Positions 35,764 to 44,409 of a DNA stretch of 64,000 nucleotides are shown in pieces. The translations under genes and the position numbers were made by a program. Position 1 is the stretch's first letter; each line of letters begins with the position of its first letter. The stretch spans positions 1,736,001 to 1,800,000 of the forward strand of contig NZ_LT607413.1 in NCBI RefSeq assembly GCF_900091495.1, written 5' to 3'. The stretch is from Micromonospora echinospora. GTDB lineage: Bacteria; Actinomycetota; Actinomycetes; Mycobacteriales; Micromonosporaceae. The notes under the pieces were generated by a model. The model worked only from the letters and a program-made list of their open reading frames with translations, had not been told where the DNA came from and did no database searches.

Positions 35764-36431
35764 CCGAGCACGGGCGTGCCGTCGGCGCGGAGCAGTTCCA
35801 GCCGGACCAGTTCCGCGTCGGTGAACCGGGTCGCCCCGGTGAACCGGACCTCGTCGCCGGGGGCGGCCCGCCAGGACCCAACCTGTTCGGACGCGCCGTC
35901 CGGGCCGTACGCCACCAGCCGGAAGACGTACGCCTTGACGTAGTCGGGGCGCGGATCGTACCCACAGCGCATGGTGATCTCGGTGCCCCACTCGGTGCCG
36001 GTCAGCCCGATCTCGGCACGCACCGGGGCGGCTCCGGCGACCGGCCGCATCGCCACCATCCGGGGCCCACCGTCGGGCTCCCCGACGGAGCGCAGCGCGG
36101 CCACGCCGAAGCCCACGACCAGCGTGAACACGGCGGCGGTCAGCACGGTCACGGCGTACCGCCAGCGGGTCCGCCGCCGCTCGTGCCGGCGCTGCCGGTC
36201 GGCGGCGGCGAGCAACGCCGGCACCCGGGGCTGCTCCGGCGCCGGCACCAGGTGCTCCACCTCGGCCGGATCGAGCCGGCCGAGCAGGCCCGGCAGGGCG
36301 GCGACCTCGGCCACCGCCGCCCGGCAGGCCGGACAGCCGGCCAGGTGCCGCTCGTACGCGGCCCGCTCGGCCGGAGCGAGGGCACCGAGCACGTACGCGC
36401 CGTCGTCGTACGCGAACTCGCAGCCCGTCAC
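35748..36431 (-). CDS. Zinc-finger (ZAS) anti-sigma factor
   Basis: 227 aa from GTG 36431, overlapping the sigma-factor stop (GTGA). The N-terminal ZAS domain has H29-x3-C33-x2-C36 (YERHLAGCPACRAA), which holds the sigma factor. One membrane helix lies at about 88-110 (YAVTVLTAAVFTLVVGFGVA), followed by an outer beta-rich domain (GTEITMRCGYDPRPDYVKAY). It is the partner of the preceding ECF factor; the SigK/RskA-type arrangement predicts release by regulated proteolysis. Longer reading frames upstream overlap the sigma gene and are rejected. Confidence 0.9.
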   Translation of the reverse strand: MTGCEFAYDDGAYVLGALAPAERAAYERHLAGCPACRAAVAEVAALPGLLGRLDPAEVEHLVPAPEQPRVPALLAAADRQRRHERRRTRWRYAVTVLTAAVFTLVVGFGVAALRSVGEPDGGPRMVAMRPVAGAAPVRAEIGLTGTEWGTEITMRCGYDPRPDYVKAYVFRLVAYGPDGASEQVGSWRAAPGDEVRFTGATRFTDAELVRLELLRADGTPVLGYDVR

Positions 36432-36997
36432 TGCGTCACCCCCATCTCGGCCAGCACCAACCGTAGTGACCGCAACGCGTAGTGGGTGCGGGACTTGACG
36501 GTGCCCGGCGGCACCCCCAGCCGGGCCGCCGCCTCGGTGACCGACCGCCCCCGGTAGAAGCACTCCACCAGCACCTCCCGGTGGCTCGGGCTGAGCCGGG
36601 ACAGCGCCTCGGCGATCGTCCACGCCTCCACCGCCCGCTCGGTCTCGTCGACCGTCGGTGGCGGCTCGGGCACCTCGTCGGTCACCACCTCACCGACCCG
36701 GGTGGACCGCCGCCGCCAGGCGTCGATGGCCAGGTTGCGGGCGGTGGTGAAGAGCCAGGCACGCACCGATCCGCGTTCCGGGTCCAGGGACGCGGGACTG
36801 CGCCAGGCCCGGAGCAGGGTCTCCTGCACCAGGTCCTCGGCCCGTTGCCGGTCGCCGTCGACCAGGCGCAGGGCGTACGCGTGGAGCGCGTCGGCGTGCT
36901 CGTCGTGCAGGGCACGGAGCAGGTGGGCGTCGTGGTCGCTGATGGCGGTCTCCTCGCAGTCGCCGCAGCGGGGCGTACGCCGGAAGATACGCGTCAC
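36428..36997 (-). CDS. ECF sigma factor (SigK-like)
   Basis: 189 aa from GTG 36997; the true start is uncertain, since GAGGAG lies 6 nt before an ATC at 36940, which would give a protein about 19 residues shorter. Sigma2: LRALHDEHADALHAYALRLV and RAEDLVQETLLRAWRSPASL, then SVRAWLFTTARNLAIDAWRR. Sigma4: LSRLSPSHREVLVECFYRGR and VTEAAARLGVPPGTVKSRTH. With the long start the N-terminus has a CGDC pair, which could be redox active. It forms an operon with the ZAS anti-sigma factor and is divergent from the PhoX-like gene. Confidence 0.85.
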   Translation of the reverse strand: MTRIFRRTPRCGDCEETAISDHDAHLLRALHDEHADALHAYALRLVDGDRQRAEDLVQETLLRAWRSPASLDPERGSVRAWLFTTARNLAIDAWRRRSTRVGEVVTDEVPEPPPTVDETERAVEAWTIAEALSRLSPSHREVLVECFYRGRSVTEAAARLGVPPGTVKSRTHYALRSLRLVLAEMGVTQ

Positions 36998-37142
36998 CCG
37001 CCGGACCGGTTCACTGAGCTGGAGGTGTTCACGTCCGGTTAACGCTGCGGCCGACGCCCGCTCAACCTGCCCTCCTAGCGTCCGGCAGTACGCGCGCCCA
37101 GACGTGTCCTGCGCGCACCCACCCTCCAGGAGGCTCCTCCCC

Positions 37143-39263
37143 ATGAGCGACCGACGCCGGCTGCTTCCCCTGCTGGGCGCGAACCGCCACGGCAGCCGCG
37201 ACTCGATGACCTGCCTGTACCGCTGCGGCAACGCCTGCGACCACCCGGTACCCAACACCTCCGACAACCCGTACCTCGGTGACATCGTCAGCGCCGAGGT
37301 GTCCCGGCGCGGTGTCGTCCGGGCCGGCGCGGTCGGCGCGCTCGTCCTCGGGGTCGGCGGCGCGCTCGCCGGAGCCGGCGTGGCCTCCGCCGCCCCGGCC
37401 GGTGCCGCCGCTCCCACGCTGCCCGAGGTGGAGGACTTCGCCGCCCGCCAGCGGACCGGCAACGGCGCGTTGACCTTCCGGGCCATCCCGCCGAACAAGC
37501 TGGACACCTTCGTGGTGCCGAACGGCTACGACCACGCGGTGGTCATCCGCTGGGGCGACGAGGTCGTGCCGGGCGCGCCCGACCTGGACGTGCACAACCA
37601 GACCGGGGCCCGCCAGTCGAAGCAGTTCGGCTACAACAACGACTTCGTCGGGGTGCTCCCGCTGGACCGGCGCGGCAAGCGCGCGCTGCTCGTGGTCAAC
37701 CACGAGTACACCAACGAGGACCTGATGTTCCCCGGCTTCACCAGCCAGGACGCGCTCACCGTGGAGCAGGTGCGGGCCGCCATGGCCGCGCACGGGCTCT
37801 CCGTCGTCGAGATCGAGCGGGTCGGCGACACCGGCGAGTGGCGCCCGGTGGCCCGGGGCGCGCGCCCGTACAACCGGCGGATCACCGCGCTGGCGACCAA
37901 GTTCGACGTGACCGGCCCGGCGGCCGGCTCGGCGTGGCTGAAGACCGCCGCCGACCCGAAGGGCCGGACCGTCGTCGGCACGCTGAACAACTGCGCCGGC
38001 GGAATCACCCCGTGGGGCACGGTGCTCTCCGGCGAGGAGAACTTCAACCAGTACTTCGTCGGCGGCGACGCCGTGCCGGCGGACGCCAAGCCGAAGCTCG
38101 CCCGGTACGGCATCGACACCGCCAAGCGGTACCCGTCGGGCAGCCGCAAGTGGGAGCGGGCCGACGAGCGCTTCGACCTGGCCAAGCACCCCAACGAGGC
38201 GAACCGGCACGGCTGGATCGTCGAGGTCGACCCGTTCGACCCGGACGGCCGACCGCGCAAGCACACCGCGCTGGGCCGGTTCAAGCACGAGGGCGCGAAC
38301 GTCATCGTCGCCAAGAACGGCCACGTGGTGGCGTACATGGGCGACGACGAGCGGTTCGACTACCTCTACAAGTTCGTGTCGGACAAGAAGTACCTCAAGG
38401 GCAACTCCTGGCACGCCCGCCGGCACAACCTGACCCTGCTGGAGTCGGGCACGCTCTACGTGGCGAAGCTCGACGAGACCAGTGCCGGCGAGATCGACGG
38501 TTCGGGCAAGCTCCCCTCCGACGGCGCGTTCAACGGCCGTGGCCGGTGGATCAAGCTGGTCAGCGGCAACCGCTCGTACGTCGACGGGATGACCGCCGCC
38601 GACGTGCTGACCTTCACCCGGCTCGCCGGGGACAAGGTCGGGGCCACCAAGATGGACCGCCCGGAGGACGTCGAGCCGAGCCTCGCCACCGGCAAGGTGT
38701 ACGTGGCGCTGACCAACAACACCAACCGGGGCGTCGGCAGCAACCCGAAGGCGGACGAGGCCAACCCGCGCAACGCCAACAAGCACGGGCACATCCTGGA
38801 GCTGGTCGAGGACCGGGGCGACAACACCGCCGAGGCGTTCGCCTGGTCGCTGCCGATCGTCTGCGGCGACCCGACCGACCCGTCGACCTACTTCGCCGGG
38901 TACGACAAGGCGAAGGTCTCCCCGATCTCCTGCCCGGACAACGTCGCCTTCGACAGCACCGGCAACCTCTGGATCTCCACCGACGGCAACGCGCTGGGCA
39001 GCAACGACGGCCTCTTCGCCGCGCCGATCGAGGGCCCGGAGCGGGGCCACCTCAAGCAGTTCCTCACCGTGCCGCTCGGCGCGGAGGCCTGCGGCCCGTT
39101 CATCACCACCGACGACCGCTCGGTCTTCGTGGCCGTGCAGCACCCCGGTGAGATCAGCGGCGCCTCGCTGGAGAACCCGGCCTCGAACTGGCCGGACGGC
39201 GACTTCGCCAAGCCCGGCGTGGTCGTGACCTGGCGCCTCGACGGCGGCCACATCGGCGCCTGA
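37143..39263 (+). CDS. PhoX-family (DUF839) secreted phosphatase
   Basis: 706 aa from ATG 37143 behind GGAGG. A Tat-type signal (SRRGVVRAGAVGALVLGVGG, about residues 54-73) follows an N-terminal extension of about 50 residues containing CLYRCGNACDH. The core has PhoX motifs such as NHEYTNEDLMFPG, GTLNNCAGGITPWGTVLSGE and GWIVEVDPFDPDGRP, then FKHEGANVIVAKNGHVVAYMG, and a C-terminal NPKADEANPRNANKHGHILE block. PhoX enzymes are Ca/Fe-dependent alkaline phosphatases exported folded. Phosphate control is not evident from visible sites. Divergent from the ECF sigma gene, which might control it. Confidence 0.9.
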   Translation: MSDRRRLLPLLGANRHGSRDSMTCLYRCGNACDHPVPNTSDNPYLGDIVSAEVSRRGVVRAGAVGALVLGVGGALAGAGVASAAPAGAAAPTLPEVEDFAARQRTGNGALTFRAIPPNKLDTFVVPNGYDHAVVIRWGDEVVPGAPDLDVHNQTGARQSKQFGYNNDFVGVLPLDRRGKRALLVVNHEYTNEDLMFPGFTSQDALTVEQVRAAMAAHGLSVVEIERVGDTGEWRPVARGARPYNRRITALATKFDVTGPAAGSAWLKTAADPKGRTVVGTLNNCAGGITPWGTVLSGEENFNQYFVGGDAVPADAKPKLARYGIDTAKRYPSGSRKWERADERFDLAKHPNEANRHGWIVEVDPFDPDGRPRKHTALGRFKHEGANVIVAKNGHVVAYMGDDERFDYLYKFVSDKKYLKGNSWHARRHNLTLLESGTLYVAKLDETSAGEIDGSGKLPSDGAFNGRGRWIKLVSGNRSYVDGMTAADVLTFTRLAGDKVGATKMDRPEDVEPSLATGKVYVALTNNTNRGVGSNPKADEANPRNANKHGHILELVEDRGDNTAEAFAWSLPIVCGDPTDPSTYFAGYDKAKVSPISCPDNVAFDSTGNLWISTDGNALGSNDGLFAAPIEGPERGHLKQFLTVPLGAEACGPFITTDDRSVFVAVQHPGEISGASLENPASNWPDGDFAKPGVVVTWRLDGGHIGA

Positions 39264-39323
39264 GGTGTATGCAGGGGTCCCTTGTTACCGCTTTTTGAGT
39301 AACAAGGGACCCCTGCTACCACC
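39264..39323. repeat. Palindromic repeat element, copy 4 (inverted orientation)
   Basis: Arms 39264-39288 and 39299-39323 with a loop that, read on the minus strand, contains CAAAAAGCGGT as in the other copies. It starts right after the PhoX stop codon, between convergent genes, where it can terminate both. Confidence 0.85.
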
Positions 39324-39427
39324 TGGGCCGGCGGCGCAGTGCTCAGCGCGGCGTGCGGTGCCCGACGCTGCGCTCGGTGCTCGGTGTAGCGCTCGGTGCC
39401 CCGTGCGGTGCTCGGTGCCCCGGTGGG

Positions 39428-40210
39428 TCAGGGTTCGGTGGTGAGGCTCTCGGCGACGGTCCGGGCCACGGTGAGCAGCTTGGCGCGGACCACCCGGGCC
39501 GAGGTCATCAGCTCACCGGCGGGCATCGCACAGGCGAGCACCACCCGGCGTTCGATGTCCTTGTCGGGTGCCACGAGCACCGCCGCGCAGGCCACCCCCT
39601 GCCGGAACTGGCCCAGTTCCATCTGCATGCCGCGCCGGTCACCGGCGGCCAGGTCGGCCTCGAACGCCTCGACCGTGGTCAGCGTGGTGGCGGTGAACGG
39701 ACGCATGCCGTACTCCCGCAGGTAGCGGAAGCGCTGCTCGGCGGTGAGCGTGGCCAGCATGGCCTTGCCGAGCGCGGTGGCGTGGGCGGCCTCGTCGAAG
39801 CCGGGCATCAGGTCCTCCAGGTACGGCGAGCGCGCCCCCTCGACCACCGCCGTGATCGCCACCTGGCCGCCCACGAACCGGCCGAGGAAGTGGCTGTACC
39901 CACTGTCCAGGGCCGCCCGGCGTAACGTCTCGCCGACAACGGCGGGACCGCGGAAGGCGGTCACCAGTTCCCGGTACCGGTCGGCGATCTCCAGCCCGAC
40001 GATGTACGTACCGTCCTCACGCCGGATCACGTATCCCTCGTAGGCGAGGGTCCGGACGAGATGGTAGGTGGTGGCCACCGTCAACTCGCAGCGTCGGGCG
40101 ATCTGCTTGACGGTCAGGCCCTTCGGGGCGCGACCGACCGCCTCGAGCACTCGTAGCGCGCGGGACACGCTCCGGATGAGATCGGAAGGTTCCGCCAAGG
40201 GGTCGCGCAC
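39428..40210 (-). CDS. IclR-family transcriptional regulator
   Basis: 260 aa from GTG 40210, chosen over 40216 because GGAGG lies 6 nt away. N-terminal winged helix (SVSRALRVLEAVGRAPKGLT, then KQIARRCELTVATTYHLVRT) and C-terminal effector domain (AHATALGKAMLATLTAEQRF). It is divergent from an MFS transporter; the 184-bp spacer should hold the shared control region. IclR proteins usually sense small acids or aromatics, but no ligand can be named. Confidence 0.92.
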   Translation of the reverse strand: MRDPLAEPSDLIRSVSRALRVLEAVGRAPKGLTVKQIARRCELTVATTYHLVRTLAYEGYVIRREDGTYIVGLEIADRYRELVTAFRGPAVVGETLRRAALDSGYSHFLGRFVGGQVAITAVVEGARSPYLEDLMPGFDEAAHATALGKAMLATLTAEQRFRYLREYGMRPFTATTLTTVEAFEADLAAGDRRGMQMELGQFRQGVACAAVLVAPDKDIERRVVLACAMPAGELMTSARVVRAKLLTVARTVAESLTTEP

Positions 40211-40379
40211 AACCACCTCCGCCGCCGGGGTCTACACCATATGAAAAACAGGCCTCGTAGGAAATGCCTGCCCGATCGAGGATGCCAGATATCCATCGAC
40301 TGTGTGTGCACCGACAGACACCGTGGGTTGATCGACTGTGATCCGTGCCCGAATTCATCGTGAGTTGACCCGCGCTGGG

Positions 40380-40385
40380 TAGGTT
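40380..40385 (+). promoter_or_regulatory. -10 element (TAGGTT) for the MFS gene
   Basis: TAGGTT ends 9 nt before ATG 40395 with no ribosome site between, consistent with a very short or absent leader. Confidence 0.4.
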
Positions 40386-40394
40386 GGCCGCACC

Positions 40395-41570
40395 ATGACC
40401 GACACCGTCTCCGCCACCGTCCGCCCGGCCCCGGCCCGTCCGGTATGCGTCGGCGTCGGCGCGGTCACCACCACCGTCGCCTGCGTGCTGCCCGTCTTCC
40501 TGGTCGGTGGCATGGCCGTGCAGATGGGCTCGGATCTGGGCTTCTCCGCCACCGGACTGGGCGTGGCCGTCGCCGTCTACTTCGGGGTGAGCGCGCTCGC
40601 CTCGGTGCCCTCCGGGGCACTGGTGGAGCGGTACGGCCCCGCCCGGACGGCCCGCGCCGGCATCCTGCTGGCCGCCGGGTCGCTGCTCGCCGTGGCGACG
40701 GTCGCGCGATCGTACCCGGTTCTGGTGGTCCTGCTGGCGGTCGGCGCCGCCGCGAACGCGCTCGGGCAACTCGCCAGCAACACCACGCTGGCCCGGCACG
40801 TGCCCGCCCACCGGCAGGGGCTGTCGTTCGGCGTGAAGCAGGCGGCGGTCCCGGTCGCCACCCTGCTGGCCGGTGCGGCCGTACCAGCGGTCGCGCTGAC
40901 CGCCGGCTGGCGCTGGGCGTTCGGCGTCGCGGCGGGCGCGGCCGTGGCGGCGCTGTTCGCCGTACCCGGTGGGGAAACCCGCCCGGTGCGACGTGCCGGC
41001 ACCGGCCAGCGGGGGCGTCCCCCGACGCCGCTGGTGCTGATCGGGATGGCCGCGACGCTCGCCGCCGCCGCCGCGAACGCGCTCGGCACCTTCCTGGTCG
41101 ACTCCGCCGCCGCCCGTGGGCTGGATCCGGGGCTGGCCGGTCTGACGCTGACCCTGGGCAGCGCGGTCTGCGTACTGGCCCGGGTGTCGGCCGGCTGGTT
41201 CGCCGACCGGCGCACCGGCAGCCACGTGGTGGTCGTCGCCGGGATGCTGGGGGTGGGCGCGCTGGGGCTGGTGCTGCTCGCCGTCGCCGGAACGGTTCCA
41301 CTGGTGGTCGGCGTGGTGCTCGGCTTCGGCCTGGGCTGGGCGTGGCCCGGGGTGATGACCTTCGGTGTGGTCCGGCTCTACCCGCAGGCCCCGGCCGCCG
41401 CCACCTCGATCACCCAGACCGGCGTGTACGCGGGCGGCTGCCTCGGCCCGCTGGCGCTCGGCCTGCTGGCCGACCGGTTCGGCTACCCCACCATGTGGGG
41501 CACCGCCGCGGCGGCGATGATCCTGGCCGCCGCGCTCATGTTGACCGCGACCCGGGCCCTGCCGCGCTGA
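40395..41570 (+). CDS. Major facilitator superfamily transporter
   Basis: 391 aa with about twelve membrane helices. The loop 2-3 signature reads GALVERYGPARTARAGILLA, and its mirror in the second half GWFADRRTGSHVVVVAGMLG. The helix 5 region (SFGVKQAAVPVATLLAGAAV) resembles cyanate/nitrate-porter-like and sugar-acid families. Divergent from the IclR regulator, which probably controls it; substrate unknown. Confidence 0.9.
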   Translation: MTDTVSATVRPAPARPVCVGVGAVTTTVACVLPVFLVGGMAVQMGSDLGFSATGLGVAVAVYFGVSALASVPSGALVERYGPARTARAGILLAAGSLLAVATVARSYPVLVVLLAVGAAANALGQLASNTTLARHVPAHRQGLSFGVKQAAVPVATLLAGAAVPAVALTAGWRWAFGVAAGAAVAALFAVPGGETRPVRRAGTGQRGRPPTPLVLIGMAATLAAAAANALGTFLVDSAAARGLDPGLAGLTLTLGSAVCVLARVSAGWFADRRTGSHVVVVAGMLGVGALGLVLLAVAGTVPLVVGVVLGFGLGWAWPGVMTFGVVRLYPQAPAAATSITQTGVYAGGCLGPLALGLLADRFGYPTMWGTAAAAMILAAALMLTATRALPR

Positions 41571-41625
41571 CCGCGACCGTCACCCCCTGGGCGGTGCTAC
41601 CTTCCGGGGAGCGGGTGCGGTGGGG

Positions 41626-42711
41626 TCAGCTGGTGCGGTCGGCCACGAAGTCGCAGAGGGATTCGAGAGCCCGGCGGGCGGGGCCCTCGGGGAGCGGTGA
41701 GAGCTGCTCCCGGGCCTCCTCGGCGTAGCTGCGCACCGTCTCCCGGGCCCGCTTCAGCGCCGGGCTCTCCCGGAGCAACCCGAGCGCCTCCGCGTGCAGG
41801 TCGTCGTCGGTCAGCGGACCGGTCGCCAGGACCTCCCGCAGCCGCACCGACGCGGCGTCCGCGTCGTCCGAGGCCAGCGCGTAGAGCACCGGCAGGGTGG
41901 GGACGCCCTCGCGCAGGTCGGTGCCCGGCGTCTTGCCCGACTGCACCGACTCCGACGAGATGTCGAGCAGGTCGTCGGAGAGCTGGAAGGCCAGGCCGAT
42001 GGTCTCGCCGTACCCGGCGAGCGCCTCGACGTGGGCGGCCGGGGCACCGCCGAACATGCCGCCGAAACGGGCCGAGGTCGCGATCAGCGAGCCGGTCTTC
42101 TCGGCGATCACCCGCAGGTAGTGCTGGACCGGGTCGTCCCCGGCGCGCGGACCCACGGTCTCGGCGATCTGACCGTGCACCAGGCGGGCGAAGGTGCGCG
42201 CCTGGAGGCGGACCGCCTCGGTGCCCAGGTCGGCCGCGATGTCCGCGGCGCGGGCGAAGAGGTAGTCGCCGACCAGGATCGCCACCGAGTTGGTCCACCG
42301 GGAGTTGGCGCTGGGCGCGCCCCGGCGCACCGACGCCTCGTCCATCACGTCGTCGTGGTAGAGCGTCGCCAGGTGGGTGAGTTCCATCACCACCGCCGCC
42401 GGCACCACCTGCGGGCCGGCCGGGTCGCCGAACTGGGCGCCGAGCGCCACCAGCAGCGGCCGGAACCGCTTGCCGCCGGCCTCCACCAGGTGCCGGGCGG
42501 CCTCGGTGACGAGCGGGTCGGCGCTCGCCACGCTCGACCTCAGGTCAGCCTCGACCGCCTCCAGCAGCCCGAGGACGGAGGCTTCGAGCCGGGCGTCGGC
42601 GAGGTAGAGACCGAGCGAGTCGAATTGCCCCGTTCCCGGCCGGGTCCGACGACCGCCGGAGCCGGGGGCACCTGTTCGCTGGCCAGCCGCTGTCTCCACG
42701 CCCTCAACCAT
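41626..42711 (-). CDS. Polyprenyl diphosphate synthase (menaquinone tail, HepT/GrcC type)
   Basis: 361 aa trans-prenyltransferase. First Asp-rich motif DDVMD at residues 120-124, second DDLLD at 246-250, both intact; substrate-binding GGKRFRPLL at 79-87. Small residues before the first motif (THLATLYHDD) favour a long product. Placed right after nuoN and close to menJ and menG, so it most likely makes the menaquinone side chain. The N-terminal 30 residues are low complexity. The 141-bp gap to nuoN (42712-42852) contains no obvious terminator, so it may be read from the nuo promoter. Confidence 0.88.
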   Translation of the reverse strand: MVEGVETAAGQRTGAPGSGGRRTRPGTGQFDSLGLYLADARLEASVLGLLEAVEADLRSSVASADPLVTEAARHLVEAGGKRFRPLLVALGAQFGDPAGPQVVPAAVVMELTHLATLYHDDVMDEASVRRGAPSANSRWTNSVAILVGDYLFARAADIAADLGTEAVRLQARTFARLVHGQIAETVGPRAGDDPVQHYLRVIAEKTGSLIATSARFGGMFGGAPAAHVEALAGYGETIGLAFQLSDDLLDISSESVQSGKTPGTDLREGVPTLPVLYALASDDADAASVRLREVLATGPLTDDDLHAEALGLLRESPALKRARETVRSYAEEAREQLSPLPEGPARRALESLCDFVADRTS

Positions 42712-42852
42712 GCCACACCCGCTCGACCTGTTCCGGTCGGGGCAGGCCCGGCGGCACCCGCCCGACCACCGGAACGGCCGGTCCCGACCACTGCCGTGGC
42801 GTCCGGTGGACCGGAGGCGACGACGGTGGCCGGGACCGGCCGATCGACTGGG

Positions 42853-44409
42853 TCATCGAATGAACTGCGAGGCCCCGTCCGCCAGGTCGAGCAGCGGGGC
42901 CGGAGCCACCCCCAGGAGCACGGTGGCGGCCACGCCGATCATCAGGGCGGCGGCGGTCAGCCCACCCGGCACGGTGACCGTCGGGGTGGCGTCGCCCGGC
43001 TCGGAGAGCCACATCATCACCACGACCCGCAGGTACGGGAAGGCCAGCACCATGCTGGTCAGCACACCGGCGATCACCAGCCACGCCTGCCCGCCGTCCA
43101 GGGCCGGACCGAAGACCGCGACCTTGCTCATGAAGCCGCTGGTCAGCGGGATACCGGCGAAGGCCAGCAGGATGAGGGTGAACAGCGCGGCGTAGAACGG
43201 CGACCGACGGCCCAGACCCGCCCACCGGGACAGGTGGGTGGCCTCGCCGTCGGCGTCCCGGACCAGGGTCACCACGGCGAACGCGGCGAGCACCGAGAAG
43301 CCGTACGCGACGAGGTAGAACATCGTGCCGGCGACACCGTCCTTGCCGGGGGCGAGCACGCCGACCAGCAGGTACCCGGCGTTCGCGATGGACGAGTACG
43401 CCAGCAGTCGCTTGATGTCGGTCTGGGTGACCGCCAGCACCGCGCCGATCAGCATGGTGAGCACCGCGACCCCGCCGAGCACCGGCGTGAAGTCCCAGGC
43501 GGCCCCGCCGAAGGCGACGTGGAAGATCCGCAGCAGGGCACCGAAGGCGGCGACCTTGGTGCAGGCCGCCATGAAACCGGTGATCGGGGTCGGCGCGCCC
43601 TGGTAGACGTCCGGGGTCCAGACGTGGAAGGGGGCCGCCGCGGCCTTGAAGAGGAGGCCGATGGAGAGCAGCGCGATACCGGCGAAGAGCAGCACCCGGC
43701 TGGAGGTCGACTCACTCACCGCGGCGGCGACCGTGTCCAGGTCGACCCCGGCGTCCCGGCCCGGCGTGCCGGAGGTGAAGCCGTAGATCAGCGCCACACC
43801 GAAGAGGAAGAACGCCGAAGCGTACGCGCCGAGCATGAAGTACTTCAGCGCGGCTTCCTGGCTCAGCAGCCGACGCCGGCGGGCCAGCGCGCAGAGCAGG
43901 TAGAGCGGCAGCGAGAAGACCTCGAGGGCGATGAACATGGTCAGCAGGTCGTTCGCCGCCACGAAGATCAGCATGCCGGCGATGGCGAACGTGGTCAGCG
44001 GGAAGACCTCGGTGGCCCCGTTCTGCCCGTCCGCCTGCCGGCGGTCTTCGGCCGACTCGGCCCGGACCGCGGCCTGGGCCACGAACGCCCCGCCCCGCTC
44101 CACCGTCCGCTCGCCGATCAGCAGCAGCGCCACCGCGGCGAGGAGCAGGATGCCGCCCTGGAGGAACAGGGTCGGCCCGTCCACCGTGATCGCCCCACCG
44201 ATGGTGATGCCGCGCCGGTCGTCCGCGAAGACCACCGCCACGAAGGCGGCCACCACCGCCACCAGGGCGAGCATGAGCTGGACCGGGTGTCGGCCCCGGC
44301 GCGGCACGAACGCCTCGACCAGGACGCCGAGCAGGGCCGCGCCCAGCATGATCAGGATCGGCAGGAGCGCCAGATAGTCGATCGAGGGCAACTCGAGCTG
44401 CTCGGTCAC
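42853..44409 (-). CDS. nuoN: NADH-quinone oxidoreductase subunit N
   Basis: 518-aa antiporter-like membrane subunit of complex I, about 14 helices. The conserved Lys of the proton path lies in the TM with LLFKAAAAPFHVWTPDVYQG. Starts at GTG 44409 inside the nuoM stop (GTGA). It is the last nuo gene, before the polyprenyl synthase. The loop around residues 115-135 (VRAESAEDRRQADGQNGATE) is an actinobacterial-type insertion. Confidence 0.95.
   Translation of the reverse strand: MTEQLELPSIDYLALLPILIMLGAALLGVLVEAFVPRRGRHPVQLMLALVAVVAAFVAVVFADDRRGITIGGAITVDGPTLFLQGGILLLAAVALLLIGERTVERGGAFVAQAAVRAESAEDRRQADGQNGATEVFPLTTFAIAGMLIFVAANDLLTMFIALEVFSLPLYLLCALARRRRLLSQEAALKYFMLGAYASAFFLFGVALIYGFTSGTPGRDAGVDLDTVAAAVSESTSSRVLLFAGIALLSIGLLFKAAAAPFHVWTPDVYQGAPTPITGFMAACTKVAAFGALLRIFHVAFGGAAWDFTPVLGGVAVLTMLIGAVLAVTQTDIKRLLAYSSIANAGYLLVGVLAPGKDGVAGTMFYLVAYGFSVLAAFAVVTLVRDADGEATHLSRWAGLGRRSPFYAALFTLILLAFAGIPLTSGFMSKVAVFGPALDGGQAWLVIAGVLTSMVLAFPYLRVVVMMWLSEPGDATPTVTVPGGLTAAALMIGVAATVLLGVAPAPLLDLADGASQFIR

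Noticed and set aside
41571..41625. Terminator between the MFS gene and the polyprenyl synthase
   Set aside because: No stable stem found in the 55-bp convergent spacer.
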